From: Parasphingorhabdus sp. SCSIO 66989
GTDB taxonomy: Bacteria > Pseudomonadota > Alphaproteobacteria > Sphingomonadales > Sphingomonadaceae
NCBI RefSeq assembly: GCF_032852305.1
Contig: NZ_CP136594.1
Location: 1,463,501 to 1,527,500, forward strand
DNA: 64,000 nt
Direction of reading: 5' to 3'
Positions within the stretch are counted from its first letter, which is position 1. Each line of letters starts with the position of its first letter. A program made the position numbers and the translations under genes. Below, one piece after another: positions 41,824 to 49,938 of this stretch. Below the pieces are notes generated by a model. It ran no database searches. It was not told the DNA's origin and saw only the letters and a list, made by a program, of their open reading frames with translations.

Positions 41824-44340
41824 ATGAGTGATAATCAAGAAAACAAGCCAAAGCTGGGCCGCAAACCGCTGGGACTGAAGCGGTCGGTCGAGTCTGGCGA
41901 AGTGAAGCAGACGTTCAGCCATGGCCGCACCAACAAGGTTGTGGTTGAGGTCAAGCGCAAGAAGCTGGTCGGCAAGCCGGGTGCCAAGCCCGAGCCTGCG
42001 CCCGCACCCGCGCCTGCACCGGCTGAAGCCGAGAAACCTGCGCCCAAGCCAGCGCCTGCGAAAAAGGCCAAGCCTGCCGCCGATGAGGTGATGAGCCGCA
42101 AGGAAAAGCAGGAAAAACTGCTGCGTGAGGCGGAAGAAGCGCGTCTGGCAGCGCTCGAAGATGCGCGCCGTCGTGAAGCAGATGAAAAGGCCAAACAGGC
42201 CGAAGACGAAAAGCAGCGTGCCGAGCAGAACCGCAAGGCCGAAGCCGAGGCTGCCAAAGCCAAGCAGGCCGAAGCTGAGGCTGCGGCACAAGAAAGTGCT
42301 GAACCTGCCGCCGAAGAGGCTGCGCCAACCGAGGCGAAATCTTCCGGTCCTGCACCGCGCAAATTCACTCCGGTGACGCCCGCCAAGCGGCCTGAGCCGA
42401 AAAAGCCTGCGCCCAAACCGAGCCGTGACCGTAAGGAACGGCGCCAGTCGGGCAAGCTCACCGTCAATCGCGCATTGAGCGATGGCGATGGCGGCGCGCG
42501 TGCGCGTTCGCTGGCTGCGCTGAAACGTGCGCGTGAAAAAGAAAAGCGTGCGCAAATGTCGGGCCAGCCGCGCGAGGCACAGCCAAAACAGTCGCGCGAA
42601 GTGGTGGTTCCTGAAGCCATCACGGTGCAGGAACTGGCCAACCGTATGGCCGAAAAAGGCGCGGATCTGGTCAAGTCGCTGTTCAAAATGGGCTCTATGG
42701 TCACGGTCAACCAGACCATCGATCAAGACACCGCCGAATTGCTGGTCGAGGAATTCGGCCACAAGATCAAACGCGTCAGCGAGTCCGATGTCGAGATCGA
42801 CACCGAGGCTGATGTCGATCCCGATGAGTCGCTGAAGCCCCGTGCGCCGGTGGTCACCATTATGGGGCATGTCGATCACGGCAAGACCTCGCTGCTCGAC
42901 GCGCTGCGCGGCACCGATGTCGTGGCCGGAGAGGCTGGCGGCATTACCCAGCATATCGGCGCCTATCAGGTGAAGGTGAAGTCGGGTGAGAAAATCACCT
43001 TCCTCGACACGCCGGGCCACGCCGCCTTCTCGGAAATGCGGGCGCGTGGTGCCAATGTCACCGATATTGTGATCATCGTGGTCGCCGCCGATGACGGCCT
43101 GATGCCGCAGACGATCGAGGCGATCAACCACACCAAGGCATCGGGCGCGCCGATGATCATTGCGATCAACAAGATCGACAAAAATGGCGCAGAGCCAGAC
43201 AATGTCCGCAACCGCCTGCTTGAGCATGAGGTGATTGTCGAGAAGCTTTCCGGCGATGTGCAGGATATCGAGGTTTCGGCGCTTAAAGGCACCAATCTCG
43301 ACAAGCTGATCGAGGCGATCAACCTGCAGGCGGAACTGCTGGAACTCAAAGCCAACCCCGATCGCGCCGCTGAAGGCGTGGTAATCGAAGCGAAACTCGA
43401 CAAGGGCCGTGGTCCGGTTGCGACGGTTTTGGTTGAGCGTGGTACGCTGAAGCGTGGCGATACCTTTGTGGTCGGCGAGCATGCGGGCAAGGTCCGCGCG
43501 CTGATCGACGATAAGGGCAAGCAGGTGAAAGAAGCTGGTCCGTCACTGCCGGTTGAGGTTCTCGGCCTGTCCGGCGTTCCGGGTGCGGGTGACAAGCTCA
43601 CCGTGGTCGAAAATGACGCACGTGCGCGCGAAGTCGCCGAATATCGTAAGCAAAAAGCGCTGGAACAACGCACCGCCATGGCGCCGGCCTCGCTCGACAA
43701 TATGTTCTCCGCAATGAGCGACAAGGCGGTGGAATATCCGGTTGTTGTCAAAGCCGATGTGCAGGGCTCTGTCGAAGCGATTATCGGCAGCCTCAACAAT
43801 ATCTCGACCGATGACATCAAGGCACGGGTGCTGCACTCGGGCGTCGGTGGTATCACTGAGTCTGATGTGACGCTGGCCAAGGCTTCGAACGCGCCGATTA
43901 TCGGTTTCAATGTCCGCGCCAATGCCAAGGCGCGCGAAATCGCGCAGCGTGATGGCGTACGCTTCAAATATTTCGATGTGATCTATGATCTGATCGAGGA
44001 TATCAAAGGCGAGATGGCCGGCGAGCTTGGCCCCGAGCGGATCGAGACGATTGTCGGTCAGGCAGAAGTCAAAGAGGTCTTCCCTGCAGGCAAGAAGGAC
44101 AAGGCCGCCGGTCTTTTGGTCCTCGATGGCGTTATCAAAAAGGGCCATCACGCCCGTCTTACCCGCGACGATGTTATCGTCTCGGCCACCACCATCGCCT
44201 CGCTGCGTCGCTTCAAGGACAATGTCGACGAGGTCCGTTCGGGTCTCGAATGCGGTGTGGTTCTGGAAGACACCAACGATATCAAGCCGGGCGACACGCT
44301 GGAGGTATTCGACGTCGAGATGAAGGAACGGGTGCTCTGA
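41824..44340 (+). CDS. infB: Translation initiation factor IF-2
   Basis: The protein has 838 residues. A long N-terminal Lys/Ala/Glu/Pro-rich region (about 1-250) includes highly charged repeats. The conserved IF2 N domain then precedes the G domain, which has G1 GHVDHGKTS, G2 AGGITQHIG, G3 DTPGHAAF and G4 NKID. Domains II-IV follow. IF-2 places initiator tRNA on the 30S subunit. It is nine bases after the YlxR gene. Confidence 0.99.
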   Translation: MSDNQENKPKLGRKPLGLKRSVESGEVKQTFSHGRTNKVVVEVKRKKLVGKPGAKPEPAPAPAPAPAEAEKPAPKPAPAKKAKPAADEVMSRKEKQEKLLREAEEARLAALEDARRREADEKAKQAEDEKQRAEQNRKAEAEAAKAKQAEAEAAAQESAEPAAEEAAPTEAKSSGPAPRKFTPVTPAKRPEPKKPAPKPSRDRKERRQSGKLTVNRALSDGDGGARARSLAALKRAREKEKRAQMSGQPREAQPKQSREVVVPEAITVQELANRMAEKGADLVKSLFKMGSMVTVNQTIDQDTAELLVEEFGHKIKRVSESDVEIDTEADVDPDESLKPRAPVVTIMGHVDHGKTSLLDALRGTDVVAGEAGGITQHIGAYQVKVKSGEKITFLDTPGHAAFSEMRARGANVTDIVIIVVAADDGLMPQTIEAINHTKASGAPMIIAINKIDKNGAEPDNVRNRLLEHEVIVEKLSGDVQDIEVSALKGTNLDKLIEAINLQAELLELKANPDRAAEGVVIEAKLDKGRGPVATVLVERGTLKRGDTFVVGEHAGKVRALIDDKGKQVKEAGPSLPVEVLGLSGVPGAGDKLTVVENDARAREVAEYRKQKALEQRTAMAPASLDNMFSAMSDKAVEYPVVVKADVQGSVEAIIGSLNNISTDDIKARVLHSGVGGITESDVTLAKASNAPIIGFNVRANAKAREIAQRDGVRFKYFDVIYDLIEDIKGEMAGELGPERIETIVGQAEVKEVFPAGKKDKAAGLLVLDGVIKKGHHARLTRDDVIVSATTIASLRRFKDNVDEVRSGLECGVVLEDTNDIKPGDTLEVFDVEMKERVL

Positions 44341-44352
44341 TAGGGGGCGGTA

Positions 44353-44763
44353 ATGGCTGAACAGCGGATACTGACTTCGCCCTCATCAGAGTTGATGGGG
44401 GTGCAGTCGACCAAGTTTGACCGCGAGAGCGGCGTTGCGACCATGCATTTCGATGTGCCGCAAGTCTTTGCCAGCCCGCGTGGCTTTGTCCAGGGCGGCC
44501 TGATTGGCGGCTTTCTCGACGAGGTGATGGGCGCGGCGGTGTTCGGTGAGAGCGAGGGCAAGCGGCTGCCGCTCAATCTCGATATGAATATGAGCTATCT
44601 GAAACCTGTTCCTATCGGCCCGCTGGTGGCCAAGGGGAAAGTGGTCAAAATGGGCCGCAATGTCGCGTTTATCGAGGGCGAATTGCTCGATGCAGAAGGC
44701 AACAAACTCACCCGCGCGACGACCACGGCGATGCTGACGGAAATACCCGATGGCCAAATTTAA
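44353..44763 (+). CDS. PaaI-type hotdog-fold thioesterase
   Basis: The 136-residue protein has the hotdog pattern of PaaI/YdiI thioesterases: [18 protein letters not shown], with the Gly-Gly and the acidic Asp-Glu of the catalytic helix, and then [21 protein letters not shown]. It would hydrolyse acyl- or aryl-CoA esters. GGGGGCGG precedes the ATG. It is inserted in the infB-rbfA operon, overlapping rbfA by 14 bases; the substrate is unknown and a link to translation is not evident. Confidence 0.88.
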   Translation: MAEQRILTSPSSELMGVQSTKFDRESGVATMHFDVPQVFASPRGFVQGGLIGGFLDEVMGAAVFGESEGKRLPLNLDMNMSYLKPVPIGPLVAKGKVVKMGRNVAFIEGELLDAEGNKLTRATTTAMLTEIPDGQI

Positions 44764-45151
44764 CGACAGCTCGCCTGAAGGCCGTTCAGTCCGTGTTTTG
44801 CGCGTCGGCGAGCAGGTGCGGCATGTGCTGTCCGAATTGCTGATGTGTGGTGAGGTGCATGATGAACTGCTCACGGCGACACATATCGCGATTACCGAAG
44901 TGCGGATGACGCCCGACCTGCGCAACGCCACAGTCTATGTCAAACCGCTGCTCGGCAAGGATGAGGACGCGATCCTCAAAGCCTTGCGCACCAATACTGC
45001 CTTTTTCCAGCGCGAGGTCGCATCGCGGGTGCGAACCAAATATGCGGCGAAGCTGAAATTCGTTGCTGATGACAGCTTTGATGAAGCGAGCCGGGTTGAG
45101 GAATTGCTCAATGATCCCAAGGTTGCGCGGGATTTGGGTGGGGAAGACTGA
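44750..45151 (+). CDS. rbfA: Ribosome-binding factor A
   Basis: The 133-residue protein has the RbfA KH-like fold: [34 protein letters not shown] and [28 protein letters not shown]. It binds the 30S subunit near helix 1 of 16S rRNA and is needed at low temperature. It is co-transcribed after infB, with its start inside the thioesterase gene. Confidence 0.95.
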   Translation: MAKFNDSSPEGRSVRVLRVGEQVRHVLSELLMCGEVHDELLTATHIAITEVRMTPDLRNATVYVKPLLGKDEDAILKALRTNTAFFQREVASRVRTKYAAKLKFVADDSFDEASRVEELLNDPKVARDLGGED

Positions 45152-45186
45152 GGCCCAAGGCTGGAAAGCGGGCATTTATTGTCTAT

Positions 45187-45270
45187 CGTCATGCTGAACT
45201 TGTTTCAGTATCTCAGGCAACAGGCTCCGCATTTTGTGGCATAAGACCCTGAAACTAGTTCAGGGTGACG
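45187..45270. repeat. Family A palindromic repeat, copy 3
   Basis: CGTCATGCTGAACTTGTTTC at the left and GAAACTAGTTCAGGGTGACG at the right match the copies at 1691 and 8177. It lies between rbfA and tdk. Confidence 0.85.
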
Positions 45271-45289
45271 AACATTCAGGGTCCAGTCC

Positions 45290-45871
45290 ATGGCCAAACT
45301 CTACTTCTACTATTCCTCAATGAATGCCGGCAAGTCGACCACTTTGTTGCAGGCGGCGTTCAACTATGAGGAGCGCGGCATGGAGACGATGTTGTGGACC
45401 GCCGGGCTGGATAATCGCAGCGGCAAAGGGATTATCGGCTCGCGCATCGGCCTTGAACGCGAAGCGCACTGTTTTGAGGACGATACCGATTTGCTCGCCG
45501 CCATTGGTGACGAACACGCCGACCGTCCGCTGAACTGTGTGCTGATCGATGAAGCGCAATTTCTTTCCAAGGCGCAGGTGTTTCAACTGGCGCGGGTTTG
45601 TGATGAGCTGAAAATCCCGGTTCTCGCCTATGGCCTGCGCACCGATTTTCAGGCCGAGCTGTTCCCGGGCAGCGCGCAATTGCTTGCGATTGCGGATGCG
45701 TTGGTGGAATTGAAGGCCATCTGCTTTTGCGGTGCCAAGGCGACGATGAACATGCGGGTTGATGCCGACGGCAACCCGGTGCGCGCAGGCGCGCAGACAG
45801 AGATAGGCGGCAATGACCGCTATATCGCGCTGTGCCGCAAGCATTATATGGAGTTTATGGCTGATGGCTGA
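45290..45871 (+). CDS. tdk: Thymidine kinase, class II
   Basis: The 193-residue protein has the type II thymidine kinase P-loop SSMNAGKST (9-17), VLIDEAQF as Walker B and YGLRTDFQ. The zinc lasso is formed by CFCG and the later CRKH. The glutamate and tyrosine residues near VRAGAQTEIGGNDRYIALC bind thymidine. It salvages thymidine to dTMP. It lies between rbfA and truB, not a usual place, and its stop overlaps the truB start by eight bases. Confidence 0.95.
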   Translation: MAKLYFYYSSMNAGKSTTLLQAAFNYEERGMETMLWTAGLDNRSGKGIIGSRIGLEREAHCFEDDTDLLAAIGDEHADRPLNCVLIDEAQFLSKAQVFQLARVCDELKIPVLAYGLRTDFQAELFPGSAQLLAIADALVELKAICFCGAKATMNMRVDADGNPVRAGAQTEIGGNDRYIALCRKHYMEFMADG

Positions 45872-46958
45872 AGCCAGTCCGCATGGCTGGATCATCCTCG
45901 ACAAGCCGCTGGAACTGGGCTCGACCCAGGCGGTGGGTGCGGTGAAGCGCAATTTTCGCGAGGCCGGGATCAAGGTCTCCGGCAAGGGCGGCGGCGTCAC
46001 CAAGGTGGGGCATGGCGGCACACTCGACCCGCTGGCCACCGGGGTCTTGCCGATTGCGCTGGGCGAGGCGACCAAGCTCAGCGGGCGGATGCTCGATGCG
46101 GCGAAGATGTATGACTTTACCATTTGCTTTGGTACCGAGACCGATACACTGGATGCGGAAGGTGCGGTGGTGGCGGAGAGTGATGTCCGTCCGACCTTGG
46201 CAGACGTTGAGGCGGTGCTGCAGCGCTTTACCGGGCCGATAGAGCAGGTGCCGCCCACCTATTCGGCGCTCAAAGTCGATGGCCAGCGGGCCTATGATCG
46301 TGCACGGGCTGGCGAGCAGGTCCAGATGAAGGCGCGGGCCGTGACTATTCATGCCTTAACTCCCCTCCCCTTCAGGGGAGGGGAGTTGGCCGGTGAGGTT
46401 GGGTCGAAACACCCCCCGGGTGTTTCTAAATCATCCTGGGAGGATGATTTACCCAACAGCACTGGCCAACTGGGTGGGGGCGTTCCACAAGCGCTGCATC
46501 CGATTGATAGCCCCCACCCCAACCCCTCCCCTGAAGGGGAGGGGCTTAATGAAATCACCCTTACCGCCCATGTGTCCAAGGGCACTTATATCCGCTCGCT
46601 TGCCCGCGATATTGCGCGCGCCGTGAACACCGTAGGCCATGTCACCATGCTCAGACGGACAAAGGCAGGGCCTTTTACGCTGGAACATGCGATTTCGCTG
46701 GACAAGCTCAATGAAATCGGTAAAGGCGCGCCACTTGAAGACATAATCTTGCCATTTGAGGCAGGGCTGGACGGCATCCCGGCTCTTTCCCTCACCCCCG
46801 ATCAGGCAAGGCGGGTCCAGCAGGGCCAGGTCGTGACCGGGATTGCCAGTGATGACGGCGAATATTGGGTGCATGGCGGCGATTTGGTCCCGCTGGCGCT
46901 GGTTTCGCTGGAAGCCTCAGAGCTTCGTGTCATCCGTGGCTTTAATATCAATGCATGA
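45864..46958 (+). CDS. truB: tRNA pseudouridine(55) synthase with an in-frame palindromic-element insert
   Basis: The ATG at 45864 overlaps the tdk stop and begins MAEASPHGWIILDKP, the TruB start. GGTLDPLATG has catalytic Asp55. VPPTYSALKVDGQRAYDRAR and VSKGTYIRSLARDIA are conserved blocks. At 364 residues it is about 60 longer than expected. The excess is residues 167-227 (46362-46544, 183 bases), a GC-rich palindrome translated as PLPFRGG...[13 protein letters not shown], inserted between two conserved parts of the catalytic domain without breaking the frame. TruB makes pseudouridine 55 in tRNA. Confidence 0.95.
   Translation: MAEASPHGWIILDKPLELGSTQAVGAVKRNFREAGIKVSGKGGGVTKVGHGGTLDPLATGVLPIALGEATKLSGRMLDAAKMYDFTICFGTETDTLDAEGAVVAESDVRPTLADVEAVLQRFTGPIEQVPPTYSALKVDGQRAYDRARAGEQVQMKARAVTIHALTPLPFRGGELAGEVGSKHPPGVSKSSWEDDLPNSTGQLGGGVPQALHPIDSPHPNPSPEGEGLNEITLTAHVSKGTYIRSLARDIARAVNTVGHVTMLRRTKAGPFTLEHAISLDKLNEIGKGAPLEDIILPFEAGLDGIPALSLTPDQARRVQQGQVVTGIASDDGEYWVHGGDLVPLALVSLEASELRVIRGFNINA
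46362..46544. repeat. Family C palindromic repeat inside truB
   Basis: The outer ends are CCCTCCCCTTCAGGGGAGGG and CCCTCCCCTGAAGGGGAGGG. Within lies a second inverted repeat (AGTTGGCC...GGCCAACT), with further short palindromes between, so the copy looks nested. Its length is exactly 61 codons and there is no stop in the truB frame. Confidence 0.92.
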
Positions 46959-46975
46959 TGCTCGAGGAATGAAAC

Positions 46976-47245
46976 ATGTCGATTACTGCGGAACGCAAAC
47001 AGGAACTGATCAAGGAACATGCCCGTGAAGACGGCGATACCGGTTCTCCCGAAGTCCAGATCGCAATCCTGACCGAGCGTATCAACACGCTCACCGAACA
47101 TTTCAAATCGCACCATAAGGATAATCACTCGCGTCGCGGCCTGCTGATGATGGTCAACAAGCGTCGCTCGCTGCTCGATTATCTGCGCGGCAAGGATGCG
47201 CAACGCTATACCGACCTGATTGGGAAATTGGGTCTTCGTAAATGA
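46976..47245 (+). CDS. rpsO: 30S ribosomal protein S15
   Basis: The 89-residue protein has the S15 signature: [43 protein letters not shown] and [13 protein letters not shown]. It binds the central domain of 16S rRNA. GAGGA precedes the ATG. It follows truB and precedes pnp, the standard order. Confidence 0.99.
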   Translation: MSITAERKQELIKEHAREDGDTGSPEVQIAILTERINTLTEHFKSHHKDNHSRRGLLMMVNKRRSLLDYLRGKDAQRYTDLIGKLGLRK

Positions 47246-47255
47246 CGCAAATGTT

Positions 47256-47283
47256 CGGCCCGCCACTGGCGGGCCGATTTATA
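47256..47283 (+). terminator. Hairpin after rpsO
   Basis: CGGCCCGCC and GGCGGGCCG flank a short ACT loop 10 bases after the rpsO stop, followed by ATTTATATTT. It could terminate or attenuate between rpsO and pnp. Confidence 0.75.
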
Positions 47284-47287
47284 TTTG

Positions 47288-47370
47288 CGTCATCCCTGCG
47301 AAAGCAGGGATCCAGAGCCACAAGCACAGTTCTTTGTAGCTCTGGGCTCCTGCCTTCGCAGGAGCACATG
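47288..47370. repeat. Palindromic repeat between rpsO and pnp
   Basis: CGTCATCCCTGCGAAAGCAGG and CCTGCCTTCGCAGGAG, with inner AGAGCC...AGCTCT, form an inverted repeat of about 80 bases. Its ends resemble family A (CGTCATCC) but the arms are different, so it may be a separate class. Confidence 0.7.
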
Positions 47371-47509
47371 AAATAAGGACCAGTCCCGCAATTCGGTGGG
47401 GTGGTCAGGGGTAATCAGAAACACACCCCAAACCGCGCGGTGCCGGACAGCATCGCAACCAAAGAGGCCCCGCCGACATTAGGGTCGCGCGGGTTTAGAA
47501 GGAAAATCT

Positions 47510-49801
47510 ATGTTTGATGTGAAAACTGTATCTCTGGAATGGGGCGGAAAAACCCTCACTCTGGAAACGGGCCGTATTGCCCGTCAGGCCGATGGTGCCG
47601 TGCTGGCGACCTATGGCGAAACCGTTGTTCTGTGTGCAGTAACGGCTGCACAATCGGTCAAGGAAGGGCAGGACTTCTTCCCGCTGACCGTCCACTATCA
47701 GGAAAAATTCTCTGCTGCCGGCCGTATCCCCGGTGGCTTTTTCAAGCGTGAGCGCGGTGCGACCGAGAAGGAAACGCTGACCAGCCGGTTGATCGACCGT
47801 CCGATCCGTCCGCTCTTCCCTGAAGGTTTCTACAACGAAATCAACTGTATCTGCCAGGTGCTCAGCTTCGACGGTGAGACCGAGGCCGATATCGTGGCGA
47901 TGATCGCAGCGTCTGCGGCGCTGACCATTTCCGGTGTGCCGTTTATGGGCCCGATCGGTGCAGCGCGTGTTGGCTTTATCGATGGCGAATATGTCCTCAA
48001 TCCGAAGCAGGAAACCGCTCTGGAAGACGGTCGTCTCGATCTGGTTGTTGCCGCTACGCAAGACGCGGTGATGATGGTCGAGTCCGAAGCCAAGGAACTG
48101 ACCGAAGACGAGATGCTCGGCGCGGTTCTGTTTGCGCATAACGAAATCAAGACCGTTGTCGGCGCGATCATCGATCTGGCTGAACAGGCTGCCAAAGAGC
48201 CTTGGGAACTGGATCAGGTTGAAGATAAGGCCGCTCGCATGGACGAGCTGCGTGGTCTGATCGGCGATGATCTGGCTGCGGCTTACAAGATCACCGACAA
48301 GCAGGCGCGTCAGGATGCGATCAACGTCGCGCGTGAGAAAGCGCGTGAGCATTTTGAAGCGCTGAAGGAAGAAGACCCGGCGGAATATCTCGGTGTCCTC
48401 AAGCTGGTGAAGAAGCTCGAAGCCAGCATCGTTCGCGGCGCTATCCTGAAAGACGGTCAGCGTATTGATGGTCGTAAGACCAACGAAGTGCGTCCGATTG
48501 ATTCCATGGTCGGCTTCCTGCCGCGTACCCATGGTTCCGCGCTGTTCACCCGTGGCGAGACGCAGGCAATCTGCACCACGACTTTGGGCACCAAGGATGC
48601 CGAGCAGATGATCGACGGTCTCGATGGTCTCACCTATAGCAATTTCATGCTGCACTATAACTTCCCGCCTTACTCGGTCGGTGAAGTCGGTCGCTTCGGC
48701 GCGCCGGGCCGTCGTGAGATCGGTCATGGCAAGCTGGCATGGCGGGCGCTGCATCCGGTTCTGCCCGATGCTGAGGAATTCCCGTACACCATCCGCATCT
48801 TGTCAGACATTACCGAGTCCAACGGTTCGTCCTCGATGGCAACCATTTGTGGCGGCTGTCTGTCGATGATGGATGCCGGTGTTCCGATCGAGCGTCCGGT
48901 TTCCGGCATCGCCATGGGTCTGATCCTTGAAGGCGATGAATTTGCGGTTCTTTCCGATATTCTCGGTGATGAAGATCATCTCGGCGATATGGACTTCAAG
49001 GTGGCCGGTACCGAAAACGGCATCACCACCATGCAGATGGATATCAAGATTGCCGGTATCACCGAGGAAATCTTCAAGACCGCGCTCAACCAGGCCAAGG
49101 AAGGCCGGGCGCACATTCTGGGTGAGATGACCAAAGCTCTTGGCGCCTCGCGCACCGAAATGTCGCAGCACGCACCGCGTATCGAAACGATGCAGATCGA
49201 CAAATCGAAGATCCGCGACGTTATCGGCACCGGCGGCAAGGTGATCCGCGAGATCGTCGCCGAAACCGGCGCCAAGGTCGATATCGACGATGAAGGTCTG
49301 ATCAAGATTTCCTCGTCCGACGGCGCACAGATCGATGCTGCCAAGGCATGGATTGAAGGCATTGTCGAGGAAGCCGAAGTCGGCAAAATCTACACCGGCA
49401 AGGTCGTCAATCTGGTTGATTTCGGCGCGTTCGTGAACTTCATGGGCGGCAAGGACGGGCTGGTGCACGTTTCCGAAATCAAGAATGAGCGTGTCGAGAA
49501 GGTCTCTGACGAGCTGTCCGAGGGGCAGGAAGTCAAGGTCAAGGTTCTCGAGATCGACCAGCGCGGCAAGGTCCGCCTGTCGATGCGCGTTGTTGATCAG
49601 GAAACCGGTGAAGAGCTGGAAGACACCCGCCCGCCCCGCGAAAACAAGCGCGGTGGTCGTGGCCCACGTCGCGACGGTGACGGCGGTGGTCGCGGACGTG
49701 GCCGAGGCCGTGGACGTGGTCGCGGCGGTGATAATGAAGGCGGTGACAAGGACGGCAGCGATGCGCCGCTGCCCGACTTCATCAAGGGTGATGAGGACTG
49801 A
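47510..49801 (+). CDS. pnp: Polyribonucleotide nucleotidyltransferase with an RG-rich tail
   Basis: The protein has 763 residues. Two RNase PH domains lie at about 10-220 and 310-535 ([15 protein letters not shown]), with an alpha-helical domain between. A KH domain ([17 protein letters not shown]) and an S1 domain ([20 protein letters not shown]) follow. The last 60 residues include [15 protein letters not shown], an arginine/glycine tract absent from E. coli PNPase. It degrades RNA from the 3' end and acts with RNase E or as a degradosome part. It has its own terminator. Confidence 0.98.
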   Translation: MFDVKTVSLEWGGKTLTLETGRIARQADGAVLATYGETVVLCAVTAAQSVKEGQDFFPLTVHYQEKFSAAGRIPGGFFKRERGATEKETLTSRLIDRPIRPLFPEGFYNEINCICQVLSFDGETEADIVAMIAASAALTISGVPFMGPIGAARVGFIDGEYVLNPKQETALEDGRLDLVVAATQDAVMMVESEAKELTEDEMLGAVLFAHNEIKTVVGAIIDLAEQAAKEPWELDQVEDKAARMDELRGLIGDDLAAAYKITDKQARQDAINVAREKAREHFEALKEEDPAEYLGVLKLVKKLEASIVRGAILKDGQRIDGRKTNEVRPIDSMVGFLPRTHGSALFTRGETQAICTTTLGTKDAEQMIDGLDGLTYSNFMLHYNFPPYSVGEVGRFGAPGRREIGHGKLAWRALHPVLPDAEEFPYTIRILSDITESNGSSSMATICGGCLSMMDAGVPIERPVSGIAMGLILEGDEFAVLSDILGDEDHLGDMDFKVAGTENGITTMQMDIKIAGITEEIFKTALNQAKEGRAHILGEMTKALGASRTEMSQHAPRIETMQIDKSKIRDVIGTGGKVIREIVAETGAKVDIDDEGLIKISSSDGAQIDAAKAWIEGIVEEAEVGKIYTGKVVNLVDFGAFVNFMGGKDGLVHVSEIKNERVEKVSDELSEGQEVKVKVLEIDQRGKVRLSMRVVDQETGEELEDTRPPRENKRGGRGPRRDGDGGGRGRGRGRGRGRGGDNEGGDKDGSDAPLPDFIKGDED

Positions 49802-49826
49802 TCCTCAAGGCCTTATAGAATATGCG

Positions 49827-49860
49827 AAAGGCCGCTGGAGCAATCCGGCGGCCTTTTTTA
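49827..49860 (+). terminator. Terminator of pnp
   Basis: AAAGGCCGC pairs with GCGGCCTTT around TGGAGCAATCCG, followed by TTTTTA, 26 bases after the pnp stop. Confidence 0.93.
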
Positions 49861-49938
49861 TTTTGGCGCGATGCCGAAATATATTCAGCTTTGACTCATC
49901 CCGAAATTGCGACACTATGGCCATCGTCAGGGGGTGAG

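Noticed and set aside
41623-43482. Long open frame (619 codons) on the minus strand opposite infB and the YlxR gene
   Set aside because: It is an antisense shadow of strongly coding GC-rich genes, with His/Arg/Leu-rich low-complexity translation and no recognisable domain.
46362-46544. Frameshift or assembly error as an explanation of the truB insert
   Set aside because: The frame is preserved over 61 codons and the same peptide occurs independently in ligA, so a sequencing error is unlikely.
47495-48754. 419-codon minus-strand frame opposite pnp
   Set aside because: Shadow of pnp codon bias; translation shows no family features.
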